Source of the DNA: Chryseosolibacter indicum | Lineage (GTDB): Bacteria > Bacteroidota > Bacteroidia > Cytophagales > Cyclobacteriaceae | DNA: 64,000 nt | Reading direction: 5' to 3' | Assembly: GCF_018598585.1 (NCBI RefSeq) | Contig: NZ_JAHESD010000002.1 | Location: 62,001-126,000, forward strand | Part shown: positions 49,819 through 60,000 of the stretch, in pieces | Position numbering within the stretch: position 1 is the first letter of the stretch | Layout of the letters: each line of letters starts with the position of its first letter | Notes under the pieces: generated by a model | Told to the model about the DNA's origin: nothing | What the model saw: the letters and a program-made list of their open reading frames with translations, nothing else | The model's database searches: none | Program-made: the position numbers and the translations under genes

Positions 49819-52800
49819 ATGAATAAACTGATTAAGAATATCGTAGCTTTCTCATTAAAGAATCGGTTCTTTACCTTTTTCTGGGTAGGCGTGATGATTG
49901 CTGCAGGGATAGCAAGCTATCGAAACACTCCAATAGAAGCATTTCCGGATGTAACTAATACGCAAATCATTATTGTTACACAATGGCAGGGGAGAAGTGC
50001 ACAGGAAATCGAACGATTTGTGTCAATACCTATTGAGGTCGCAATGAATTCAGTTCAACGCAAAACAAATGTGCGTTCTATCTCCATGTTTGGTTTGTCG
50101 GTTATCAAGATTATCTTCGAAGATGATGTCGAGGATTTTTTTGCTCGACAGCAGGTAAATAATCAGCTTGTTAACGTTGATCTTCCCGATGGTGTGAATC
50201 CTGAGATCCAACCTCCATACGGGCCGACAGGTGAGATTTTTCGATATGTGCTTGAGTCTAAGAATAAAGACACAAGAGAGCTGCTTACTATTCAAAACTG
50301 GGTAATTGATAGACAACTTAGGGCAGTACCTGGTGTTGCGGATGTTGTAGCCTTCGGCGGACGCGAAAAGATCTATGAAATACAAGTTAACCCCGCAATG
50401 CTTACCAGGTACGATATTACGCCGCTTGATGTTTATGAAGCTGTAAGTAAGAGTAATATAAATGTGGGGGGAGACGTAATTGAGAAAAATGGACAAGCTT
50501 ACGTAGTTCGAGGTATGGGCCTTCTCAACTCGATTGAGGATATAGAAAATATTATTGTCGAAGATAGGGAAGGGGTTCCTGTCCTGGTACGCAACGTTGC
50601 TTCAGTGATACAATCTGATCTTCCAAGAGTAGGTCAGGTAGGTCTTAATAAAAACGACGATGTAGTTGAAGGAATAGTTGTCATGCGGAAGGGGGAGAAC
50701 TCCAGCGAAGTTCTCGGGCGTGTAAAAGCAAAGATCGATGAACTGAACACGCTGATATTACCGGGAGATGTAAAGATGCAGACGTTTTACGATCGTGATG
50801 TTTTGATGACGTACACCACGCATACCGTAATGCATAACCTAGTAGAAGGTATCATCTTCGTCACTGCCATTGTACTCCTTTTTATGGCTGATTGGCGTAC
50901 GACCCTTATCGTGTCTATTATTATTCCTTTATCCCTTTTGTTTGCTTTCTTCTGTCTTAGAATGAAAGGCATGAGTGCCAACTTACTTTCTTTAGGAGCA
51001 ATCGACTTTGGAATTATTATAGATGGAGCTGTAGTAATGGTAGAAGGCTTGTTCGTCGCCCTTGACCATACTGCTAAACGATTTGGAATGGAACGATTCA
51101 ATCGTATCTCCAAGCTTGGCTTGATTAAAAAAACAGCAACGCAAACAGGTAAGGCTGTGTTCTTTTCTAAGCTTATTATTATTACAGCTTTGCTTCCTAT
51201 TTTCTCTTTTCAAAAGGTGGAAGGAAAAATGTTCTCACCTTTAGCATACACATTAGGTTTTGCTCTACTGGGTGCGTTAATCTTTACACTTACGCTTGTT
51301 CCCGTGCTAAGCGCGGTCTTACTCAAGAAGAATGTTAAAGAAAAGCATACGTTTATAGTCTCGTTTTTTGAGCGGATTGTATCAAAAGGTTTTAACTGGA
51401 CTTTTGCTCATAAAAAGACAACATTAGCAATAGCCTTTTCAATAGTAGCGCTTACTTTATTTTCATTGAAGTGGATGGGGACTGAGTTCCTTCCGCAGTT
51501 AAATGAGGGGGCATTATGGGTTGAAGCAAAAATGCCAATGAGCATGTCATTGAATGAAACTGTTAAAATGGTTCGTACACTTCGGGGCGAACTTATGGAC
51601 TTTAAGGAAGTAAACGGTGTATTGTCTCAAACGGGAAGATCCAATGATGGTACAGATCCGAGCGGTTTCTATTATGTGCAGATGCAGGTAAACCTGAAGC
51701 CAAAGGATGAGTGGGATCGAAAAATTACGGTAGATCATCTCATAGAAGAAATGGATACCAAATTGACGAAATACCAGGGTATCAATTATAATTATTCTCA
51801 GCCTATCATTGACAATGTGGCTGAGGCGGTGGCGGGAATGAACGCAAACAATGCAGTTAAAATTTTTGGTCCTGATCTGGATGTTCTCGATCAATTAGCG
51901 AGTAAAGTTTTGAGAAGCATTAACGATGTGCACGGAATTAAAGACGCAGGTATTCTTAGAAACGTTGGGCAGCCAGAAATACAGATAAAACTTCATGATC
52001 ATAAAATGGCCCTTTATGGTGTTACCACGGCTGACGCACAAGCAGTTATTGAAATGGCTATTGGCGGTAAAACCGCTTCAATAATGTATGAAGGTGAGAG
52101 GAAGTTTGATATAAGGCTTCGCTTTCCTTATGAGTATCGTAAATCAGAAATGGAGATTGAAAATATTCTTGTTCCTTCTCTTAATAGAAAAAAGGTTCCT
52201 TTAAAAGAGATTGCAACGATCAGTTCCACCACTGGCCCTGCTTTTATTTATAGAGACAACAATAGCAGATTTATTGGAGTAAAGTTTACGGTTAGAGAAC
52301 GTGACTTGGGAAGTACAATAGCAGAGGCCCAACAACGAGTTCTAAGAAATGTAGATATACCTCAAGGTTATACACTACAATGGACAGGTGAGTTTGAAAA
52401 CCAGGTTCGTGCCACGAAAACACTCTCTGAAGTTGTGCCTTTTAGTCTTATTGCAATCTTCGTGTTGTTGTTCATAATGTTTGGTAATGCGAAAGATGCA
52501 GGCCTCGTATTAATTAATGTTCCCTTTGCGCTGATAGGAGGGATTATAGCACTTCATCTTACCGGAATTAATTTCGGTATTTCCGCTGGCGTGGGCTTCA
52601 TTGCATTGTTTGGTATATGTGTTCAGAACGGTGTTATTCTGATTACAGAGTTTAATGAAAATCTTAGGAACAATATGCACCTGTCAGATGCTCTCAAGCT
52701 TGGTATTAAGAACCGTACGCGGCCGGTTGTAATGACTGCATTAATGGCATCTATAGGTTTATTACCTGCAGCAATGTCAACGGGTATAGGTTCAGAAAGC

Positions 52801-52920
52801 CAAAAACCACTAGCCATAGTAATCATTGGCGGCTTAATAACTGCAACGATCTTAATTCTCCTTGTATTTCCTATCATCTACGGAATGTTTAACAGGATAA
52901 GAGTTGAGGAGAGTTTCTAG
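49819..52920 (+). CDS. CzcA/CusA-family heavy-metal RND efflux pump
   Basis: A 1033-residue inner-membrane proton-driven exporter. Twelve TM segments in two halves flank two large periplasmic loops. The proton-relay motif of heavy-metal RND pumps is intact in TM4: DFGIIIDGAVVMVE, with Asp396, Asp402 and Glu409. N-terminal PIEAFPDVTNTQI and GRSAQEIERFVSIPIE are CzcA-class signatures; VAMNSVQRKTNVRS and GISAGVGFIALFGICVQNG follow. The three-methionine copper relay of CusA cannot be confirmed from the motifs seen, so Zn/Co/Cd versus Cu/Ag specificity is open. Third gene of the operon, 71 nt after the adaptor, closed by a double hairpin. Confidence 0.95.
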   Translation: MNKLIKNIVAFSLKNRFFTFFWVGVMIAAGIASYRNTPIEAFPDVTNTQIIIVTQWQGRSAQEIERFVSIPIEVAMNSVQRKTNVRSISMFGLSVIKIIFEDDVEDFFARQQVNNQLVNVDLPDGVNPEIQPPYGPTGEIFRYVLESKNKDTRELLTIQNWVIDRQLRAVPGVADVVAFGGREKIYEIQVNPAMLTRYDITPLDVYEAVSKSNINVGGDVIEKNGQAYVVRGMGLLNSIEDIENIIVEDREGVPVLVRNVASVIQSDLPRVGQVGLNKNDDVVEGIVVMRKGENSSEVLGRVKAKIDELNTLILPGDVKMQTFYDRDVLMTYTTHTVMHNLVEGIIFVTAIVLLFMADWRTTLIVSIIIPLSLLFAFFCLRMKGMSANLLSLGAIDFGIIIDGAVVMVEGLFVALDHTAKRFGMERFNRISKLGLIKKTATQTGKAVFFSKLIIITALLPIFSFQKVEGKMFSPLAYTLGFALLGALIFTLTLVPVLSAVLLKKNVKEKHTFIVSFFERIVSKGFNWTFAHKKTTLAIAFSIVALTLFSLKWMGTEFLPQLNEGALWVEAKMPMSMSLNETVKMVRTLRGELMDFKEVNGVLSQTGRSNDGTDPSGFYYVQMQVNLKPKDEWDRKITVDHLIEEMDTKLTKYQGINYNYSQPIIDNVAEAVAGMNANNAVKIFGPDLDVLDQLASKVLRSINDVHGIKDAGILRNVGQPEIQIKLHDHKMALYGVTTADAQAVIEMAIGGKTASIMYEGERKFDIRLRFPYEYRKSEMEIENILVPSLNRKKVPLKEIATISSTTGPAFIYRDNNSRFIGVKFTVRERDLGSTIAEAQQRVLRNVDIPQGYTLQWTGEFENQVRATKTLSEVVPFSLIAIFVLLFIMFGNAKDAGLVLINVPFALIGGIIALHLTGINFGISAGVGFIALFGICVQNGVILITEFNENLRNNMHLSDALKLGIKNRTRPVVMTALMASIGLLPAAMSTGIGSESQKPLAIVIIGGLITATILILLVFPIIYGMFNRIRVEESF

Positions 52921-52933
52921 AATTTTGGGGTGT

Positions 52934-52988
52934 ACATAGTTGATCAATACAACTATGTGTCCAGCCTCACATGAGGCTGGACTTTTTT
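52934..52988 (+). terminator. Double-hairpin terminator after the efflux operon
   Basis: Two consecutive hairpins: ACATAGTTG / CAACTATGT (52934-52942 and 52950-52958) and GTCCAGCCTCA / TGAGGCTGGAC (52959-52969 and 52972-52982), followed by TTTTTT. Confidence 0.85.
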
Positions 52989-53007
52989 ATAACCAGTCGC
53001 GCTAAGA

Positions 53008-54462
53008 TTAGTCCCTGTAATTCAATGCAGGCTGTCGATCTCCTAGCAATGATCTGTACTTATAGCTACCAATTGATCTTGTAAACTCTTCTTTCGCCTT
53101 AACAATAATTGCAGGATCGGTAAAGAGATCAATACCTGTTTGTGCCATTACTTTTGCAGCAACGATCATTCCTTTGGTTCCTATTTCTGTGCCACCACAT
53201 GCTACTGCCTGCCAGCTGTGCGCTGGGGTCCCAGGAACCCAGGTAGCAGTTCGAACACCTACAGTGGGCACCGTATAACTAACATCACCAACGTCGGTAC
53301 TGCCTCCGCCAGCATCTGACTCAGTTTTCAGTGGTGAAATCTTGTTGGCGTCTTCTATAGGAGGTGCAGTAAAATTAAAACTCTCCTGAAGCTTTTTTGC
53401 AAATGTATTTTCTTCAGATGTGTATTGAATGCCACCCACCTTTTCAAGGTTCTTTTGCATTATTTCGGCTAATGTTTTATTAATAAGTAAATCATGCGTA
53501 CCGCCAATAATTTCGAACTCTGCCTTTGTTCCTGTTCCTAGCGCTGCACCGTTAGCTGCATTCACAACCCTCTCAAAAACATCTACAACAACTTCTTTTC
53601 TTGGATGACGAACATAATAATATACTTCTGCAAAATCAGGAATTACGTTAGGGGCTTTGCCTCCGTTTGTAATGACATAATGTATTCGGGTCTCCTGAGG
53701 AACATGCTCGCGCATCATGTTAACCATATAATTCATGGCTTCAACCGCATCCAATGCACTCCTCCCTTTCTCAGGAGATGCAGCAGCATGCGATGATACT
53801 CCCTTGAATCTGAATTTGGCTGACTTATTAGAGAGCGCACTCGTCATTGTAACACCATTTTCTGATGAAGGATGCCAATGAATAACAGCATCTACGTCAT
53901 TAAACAAACCTTCTCGCACCATATAAACTTTGCCACTACCACCTTCCTCTGCAGGAGTTCCAAATACTTTTATAGTTCCTTTTAACTTACCCGATTCTAT
54001 TAACTTTTTAAGTTCTATTCCTGCAGCAACGCTCGCAGTTCCAAATAAATGATGACCACAAGCATGACCTGCGCTTTTTCCTTCAATCGCCTTTCGCTCC
54101 GGTATAGCGTCTTGTGACAAACCTGGTAAGGCGTCGTATTCAGCAAGAATACCGATTACAGGTTTGCCACTTCCATAAGAAGCGACAAATGCTGTCGGAA
54201 TACCAACCACAGACGATTGAAGATTGAATCCGTTCTCCTTTAACGTTTTTTGGAGTAGAGCCGAGCTCTTTATCTCCTTATATCCTACCTCAGCGTAATT
54301 CCAGATTTCAAGAGCAATTTGTTTATATACAGCGTAATTCTCCTGTATGTTTCCTGAGGCAGCATGTTTCATCTCCTCTTTCGAATTATTGCGCTTGCTA
54401 TTCTGAGCTACAACAATATTTAATGTAACGAGTAAAAGGAACGGGATAGGTTTAAGATTCAT
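53008..54462 (-). CDS. M20-family amidohydrolase, AbgB-like, secreted
   Basis: A 484-residue metal-dependent amidohydrolase with a signal peptide (MNLKPIPFLLLVTLNIVVAQ). Metal-binding motifs: GILAEYDALPGLSQ, GHACGHHLFG (zinc ligands), GTPAEEGGSGKV (catalytic Glu), AVIHWHPS, and the final VGVRTATWVPGTPAHSW. Length and the ACGHHLFGTASVAAG signature match the aminobenzoyl-glutamate hydrolase subunit B (AbgB) branch rather than carboxypeptidase G2. It probably hydrolyses N-acyl amino acids or dipeptide-like amides outside the cytoplasm. Single gene, convergent with the efflux operon. Confidence 0.92.
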   Translation of the reverse strand: MNLKPIPFLLLVTLNIVVAQNSKRNNSKEEMKHAASGNIQENYAVYKQIALEIWNYAEVGYKEIKSSALLQKTLKENGFNLQSSVVGIPTAFVASYGSGKPVIGILAEYDALPGLSQDAIPERKAIEGKSAGHACGHHLFGTASVAAGIELKKLIESGKLKGTIKVFGTPAEEGGSGKVYMVREGLFNDVDAVIHWHPSSENGVTMTSALSNKSAKFRFKGVSSHAAASPEKGRSALDAVEAMNYMVNMMREHVPQETRIHYVITNGGKAPNVIPDFAEVYYYVRHPRKEVVVDVFERVVNAANGAALGTGTKAEFEIIGGTHDLLINKTLAEIMQKNLEKVGGIQYTSEENTFAKKLQESFNFTAPPIEDANKISPLKTESDAGGGSTDVGDVSYTVPTVGVRTATWVPGTPAHSWQAVACGGTEIGTKGMIVAAKVMAQTGIDLFTDPAIIVKAKEEFTRSIGSYKYRSLLGDRQPALNYRD

Positions 54463-54587
54463 AGGTTTAATTTTTGCAGATGGAAGATAATACTACTTTT
54501 TTAGATCCCTTCAGCCATCTCTGTAATTTCCTCGAAGATGACGAGTTGAACCATACAAGTGTCAATAATAATCGAATAATGAGATTT

Positions 54588-55652
54588 TCAAACGTGGGCG
54601 GTAGGTTGAAGAATATTGTTGATTGTTTGAATACATTCCTCAAGGTGGTTTTCTTTGGTGGTATTTATCGAAGTGCTCTTATTGTTGTAGGGTTTGTAAG
54701 TATTTTCTTTTGATACTTTAAAGAGCCCAATTGTTGGCGTATGCACCGCACTCGCCAAATGCATCATTCCACTATCTGCTCCTAAGAAAACCTCTGTATT
54801 GGCAATAAGTGACCCGATCTCCCTGATATCTTTACTGTAGAAGGAGGGTGCCTTAAACCCGATCAGGGATATATTTTCAACTGGAAGGATTTCGATGATA
54901 TTAAAATCTTTATATTCTGTTTTCAGCCGGTTGTAGACTTCCTCCCACCATGCTTGCGAGTAACATTTCGATCCCGTCGCGTAAGTGAAGATACAAATTG
55001 TTCTTCGGTTATTATTGATTAAATTATTCAAAAGCTTCCTTCCGTTCTCGATTTCAGCAATGGTCAATTTAAGATCAAGATTAGCAACAGGTTTCCTGCT
55101 TGCGTTTATGTTAAGTTTAGAAAGATGGTATCTAAAGCTGTACACCGGATACTTGGCCATATGTTGGTAGTCGGGATATTGAGATGTGATATCGCTATTG
55201 ATGTCGCCAAAAAATTTAAATTTAGCGTTGGCATATTGTGTTGAAAGTCTTCCTGATGATGAATGATTAACAACGTTTATCACGATATCGTATCTATTAA
55301 TAGCAAGAGATAGCCATCCTTTCATATAATCAATAATATTCTTGAAAGGCTTCCTGGGTAGCTGAATGATATTATTGATATTATCGTAATTCTTAAATAT
55401 CGTTCGTGCTGAGCTTCCTTTAACAAACAAATCAACTCTTGCCTCTGGAAGAGTATCTGCAATGTCTTGTAGAAGAGGGGTAATGAGTAGCAGATTTCCA
55501 AGTCTATGGTTAGGTCGGCATACTAAAATCTTTTTTATCTCTATTTCCTCTTTTAAGTCAAATCTTCGGTTAAGGTGAGATGAGCCAATGTTTCTTGTTA
55601 ATTTACGTAACACTTTGCCTCTGAAGACATTTATTTTTTTGATTACATTCAT
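54588..55652 (-). CDS. Glycosyltransferase family 9 (heptosyltransferase-like)
   Basis: A 354-residue GT-B glycosyltransferase of family 9, which adds heptose or other sugars to lipopolysaccharide core. Signatures: N-terminal ILVCRPNHRLGNLLLITPLLQDI (R-x-G-N/D-x-L-x-x-T-P-L) and C-terminal FLGADSGMMHLASAVHTPTIGLF, which binds the nucleotide sugar. No signal peptide; acts at the cytoplasmic face of the inner membrane. The gene follows the LPS-kinase-like gene by 11 nt, so both probably modify the LPS core together. Donor and acceptor sugars are unknown. Confidence 0.9.
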   Translation of the reverse strand: MNVIKKINVFRGKVLRKLTRNIGSSHLNRRFDLKEEIEIKKILVCRPNHRLGNLLLITPLLQDIADTLPEARVDLFVKGSSARTIFKNYDNINNIIQLPRKPFKNIIDYMKGWLSLAINRYDIVINVVNHSSSGRLSTQYANAKFKFFGDINSDITSQYPDYQHMAKYPVYSFRYHLSKLNINASRKPVANLDLKLTIAEIENGRKLLNNLINNNRRTICIFTYATGSKCYSQAWWEEVYNRLKTEYKDFNIIEILPVENISLIGFKAPSFYSKDIREIGSLIANTEVFLGADSGMMHLASAVHTPTIGLFKVSKENTYKPYNNKSTSINTTKENHLEECIQTINNILQPTAHV

Positions 55653-55663
55653 AACGGTGCTTC

Positions 55664-56449
55664 TTAAGAATTGCTCCTCATCAGGTTTTCAATACGGGTA
55701 ATAGTTAATTTACGAAGTTTTTTTCTGATTGAACGCCGGTATGACTTTCTTTGGCGATATTCCTCCAATATTTTAATTGATGAGGAAACGTCCTCATTGC
55801 GAAGTAGGGCATATTCTTCAATGATGGTGTATAAATCCTCTTGTGTAAGGCCAAGGGTCGCAAAGTTTTTTAATCCCTGCACATAGTTAACTGGAAAGAA
55901 TTTAATTCTATTCAAATCAACCAGTGAGAATTCAAAACGGTCATCTGCTTTAGTAACAAGTACATTCCCATTTGAAAAATCTTTATGGTAAATCTCTGAT
56001 TTATGAAGTTTTTTGGCAAAGCCTGCGAAGTCTCGTAGAAGTTTTTCTTTTAGGTGCGGCGCTGAATCCTTAAGTTCATTTATGGTCTCAATGAATGTTT
56101 GTGCAGGACTAAAAATGCTTATGAAGTAACAACGTGTTAAAATGCCCCATCTGTAGCAGTTTACCCATGCAATATGTTGGGGCGTAGCGATGCCTCTTTC
56201 GTTAAGTATAGCAGAGTGGTTAAAAGATTTTTCTGCTTTTGATTTCGCAAACAAACTATATGCAAGTCTGTTAAGGAAGTACATCCCTTTAAAGTCTTTA
56301 ACAACAATCTCCTGTCCTGCCTCTTTAGTCTTTCTTAAAATATTCCGATTGTCTTTCATTACCGTTCCCATTTCATTAAACGTCTCGGGAAGATTTAATA
56401 TCCATGACCTCAAGCCGGTAAATTCTGAATCGATATAGAAGCGTTTCAT
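55664..56449 (-). CDS. Lipopolysaccharide-kinase-like protein (Kdo/WaaP family)
   Basis: A 261-residue protein with a eukaryotic-type kinase fold. Visible catalytic elements: VVKDFKGMYF with the ATP-binding lysine region, YHKDFSNGNVLV (the H-x-D-x-x-x-x-N catalytic loop) and VDLNRIKF in the place of the DFG metal site. Members phosphorylate Kdo or heptose of LPS (KdkA, WaaP, InaA relatives). The adjacent downstream GT9 gene supports a role in LPS core assembly. Starts at MKRFYIDSEF, with a long empty spacer upstream. Confidence 0.88.
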   Translation of the reverse strand: MKRFYIDSEFTGLRSWILNLPETFNEMGTVMKDNRNILRKTKEAGQEIVVKDFKGMYFLNRLAYSLFAKSKAEKSFNHSAILNERGIATPQHIAWVNCYRWGILTRCYFISIFSPAQTFIETINELKDSAPHLKEKLLRDFAGFAKKLHKSEIYHKDFSNGNVLVTKADDRFEFSLVDLNRIKFFPVNYVQGLKNFATLGLTQEDLYTIIEEYALLRNEDVSSSIKILEEYRQRKSYRRSIRKKLRKLTITRIENLMRSNS

Positions 56450-57009
56450 TTAACTTTAGAAAGGGGACCAACAAGTTTAATTGATAGACGGTTTAGTTTG
56501 TATTAATATTTCAAGAATTCCAATCTTCAGACATAAGTTGTTGAAAACCAGCTAGATTTTTTTCTACTATGAACCGGCTATATATGAATATTGTCCCATG
56601 TGTTAGACTTAAGTATGAGTACTTAATTAAGACAGAACCTGGATACTAAAATGTACTTAAAATTAATAGTTGGGCTATTTTCACAATTCTCAGAATGAAA
56701 ACGTCTTTGTTTGAAAATAGAAATTGAGTCATTCTGCAAGCCCGTTGTACTTATTGTTTTTTCTGTAACGTTACCAAAACCTTACGAAGTAATTTTTTAG
56801 GACAAACAGTATTAACATAGCGTTACCAGAGATATTCGTACTATTTACATCTCATTTTCTAAATGCAGTTTATAGAGTAACGTCAACTGTAAGCAGATAT
56901 ATCTTAAAAACATGTAAAAGTCTTTCATCACTATACAGTAGATCCAATAGTCACACTCATGTTTGGCACATAATAGGTTATACATTCGCGACTAACTATT
57001 AACAACCTA
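56450..57009. other. 560-nt spacer with palindrome and half-sites
   Basis: No clear gene; a 26-codon ORF at 56569-56649 (MNRLYMNIVPCVRLKYEY...) has no supporting feature. The 10-bp palindrome GTAACGTTAC at 56765-56774 and the related words CGTTACC (56821-56827) and GTAACG (56877-56882) lie about 50-56 nt apart, upstream of the multi-PAS gene. Confidence 0.4.
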
Positions 57010-60000
57010 ATGAAGCTTTTAAATCTTACGCTTGTCCAAAAGGATCGACTAAAGAAGTTGTATGAAAATGTAAATCATCAAAATCACCAGATAAAAAATG
57101 CTGCCGATTTTATAAAAGAGATTGAAAGTGGAAATCTTGAAGCGAAGTTTAATATTGATTCCAATGAAGCTGGTACTGATAATTTGTTGGCAGCTTCTTT
57201 GGAAAGCATGCGTAATAGGCTGAAGAAGATTTCAATGGATGAAGAGGAACGGAACTGGGTTCGCGAGGGCTTGGCGCAATTCGTTGAGATACTTCGCGCG
57301 AAGAATAACAATACAAACGAACTCGCGGATAGCATTATCAGCAACTTGGTGAAGTATATGAATGCTAATCAGGGGGCTCTGTATATAGTTAATGACGATA
57401 CAGCTGATATATTCATTGAAAGAGTTGCATGTTATGCCTACAGCCGCAAAAAGTTTCAGGATCAAAAGATTGCGTTAGGGGAGGGGTCGATAGGTCAGGT
57501 TGTTCTCGAGAAGGAGACAATTTACATGACGAACATCCCAAGTAATTTTATTAAGATTACCTCGGGGTTAGGTGAAGCCTTGCCAAAGCATCTTCTAATT
57601 GTTCCGCTAAAGTTAGAAGACAATGTGCTGGGTGTTGTTGAACTGGCCTCATTTGCCAATATACTTCCCTATCAAATTAGGTTTATAGAGCGCCTGGGTG
57701 AGAGTATAGCCTCATCGCTTTCTACGGTAAAAACTACGCAGAGAACAAACGCGTTATTGAAAGAATCGCAGTACCACGCTGAACAACTCCGTTCTCAGGA
57801 AGAAGAGATGCGGCAGAACATGGAGGAATTGTCTGCAACACAGGAAGAGATGCAGCGCATTTTAAAAGAAGTAGAAGGTAAAGAAGCTTATGTAAAACAT
57901 TTGCTTGACGTCTCTACGGATTCTATCTATACCGTTGACAAAAGTTATAGGCTGGTTAGCTGGAATAAAACGTTTGCTCGGTCATTAGAACAATTTGGAA
58001 TGCGCCTTGAAAAAGGTTCCAGTACATTGGATTGGTATAAGGGTGATGAGCGCACAAAACAGTTGGAGCTTTATGAGCGTGCGTTGAAAGGCGAAAATAT
58101 TAACTTTACTGCTGAGAGTGAAATCAATGGCAGTAAATATTATTTCCATTCAATATATGCGTCACTTACAAATCATCAGGGTGAAATTTATGAAGTAGCA
58201 GTTTTTTCCAGGAATGTTACAGATGCAGTTGAAGCTGGTCAGCAAACAGAACGTCTGCTGAACGAATCTCAACAGAAGGCAGAGGAGCTTAAGGCCCAGG
58301 AAGAGGAGTTGCGTCAGAACATGGAAGAACTTTCTGCCACACAGGATGAAATGCAGAGAGTCCTGACAGAGGTTCAAAACAGAGAAGCATTTATGACTGA
58401 TCTCATGAATGCGACGAATGATTCCATCATTACTATTGATAAAGATTACAAAATTATCTCATGTAATAAGGCCACCGTCGAAATGTATTCGAAATTCGGA
58501 ATGGAGGTAGGGAAGGGGTTCAATATTTTTGATCTGTTTACCCAGGAACAAAGAGAAGTTTATAAAGCTTATTACGACCGGTCCCTAAAGAAAGGTGAGA
58601 CGTTCGAAGTTACGGAACGTTATTCTTTTAAGGATAGGGAGCAATACTTTGCTGTTACCTACAGTCCATTAAGGGATGAACAAGGTGCAATAATAGGCGC
58701 GGCTATTTTTGGAAAGGATATTTCAGAGACGGTTGCCGCGAAAAATAATGCTGAGAAGTTATTGAATGACTCCCAACACCAGACAGAAGAGCTTAAAGCG
58801 CAGGAGGAAGAACTGAGGCAAAACATGGAAGAGCTTTCTGCTACGCAGGATGAAATACAGCGTGTTTTAACAGAGGTTCAAAACAGGGAATCATTTATGA
58901 CCGACCTCATGAATGCAACCAATGATTCCATTATTACTATTGATCGAGAATACAAAGTCATTTCCTGTAATAAGACTACTTATGACACCTATGCTAAGTT
59001 TGGAATGGAAGTAGGAAAAGGATTTAATATTTTTGACCTTTTCACCGAAGAGCAAAGGCCGACATACAGGGCTTATTACGACCGGGGACTTAACGGTGAG
59101 ACATTTGAAGTTACCGAGCGCTATTCTTTTAAAGATAGGGAGCAACACTTTGCGGTAACATACAGCCCGTTAAGAGATAAAAATGGCGCTATTACTGGCG
59201 TGGCCATTTTTGGAAAAGATGTTTCTGAAGCTGTTTCTGCGAGAACCAGAGTAGAGAAGCTATTGAATGAATCGCAACAACAGAGCGAGGAGTTGAAGGC
59301 GCAGGAGGAAGAACTGAGGCAAAACATGGAAGAGTTATCGGCCACCCAGGAGGAGATGCAGAGAGTTCTGGAGGTAGTTCAAAAAAGCGAGCAGTATATA
59401 AAAGGTTTGCTGGATGAGTCCACAGATTCAATTCTAACTATTGATAAAAATTATTGTTTGCTTCATTTTAATAAAACTTTTTCCTCATCGTTCGAATCGA
59501 GGGGCACTGCTGTTAATAAAGGATTTGACATACTAAATATCTTTCCTCCGGAAGTAAGAGACGATAAAAGGCTTTTTTACAAGAGGATTTTCAATGGTGA
59601 GACGATCGAAATTACTGAGAAACTTACAACTTCAGGGTTTAATAATACCTTTATTGTACGTCACGCACCATTAAAGGACGCAGAAGGAAATGTTGAAGCT
59701 ATTGCTATAATAGCTCGTGATATTTCAGTGGAAACTCAATCAAAGGAAGAAGTTAATAACCTTTCTGTTAACAGGGAGTTTATGCAGGAAATTTTTAATG
59801 GTTGTAAAATTGCAATACATGTTGTAGACAAAGAATTTCGCCTGCTTGATTTTAATCAACCTTTCCAGCAAAGAATTAAGACGAATACAGGCGTTGAATT
59901 AGTAAAGGGAATGGTGCTGCCAGATATCATTGAAAATGAAAAAGAACGTGCTCAAATGTACAAACACTTGAAACGAGTATTTAAAGGTGAATCGTTTGAA

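Noticed and set aside
54474-54713. 79-codon plus-strand ORF overlapping the GT9 gene
   Set aside because: More than half lies antisense to the conserved C-terminus of the glycosyltransferase, and the translation has no signal or domain.
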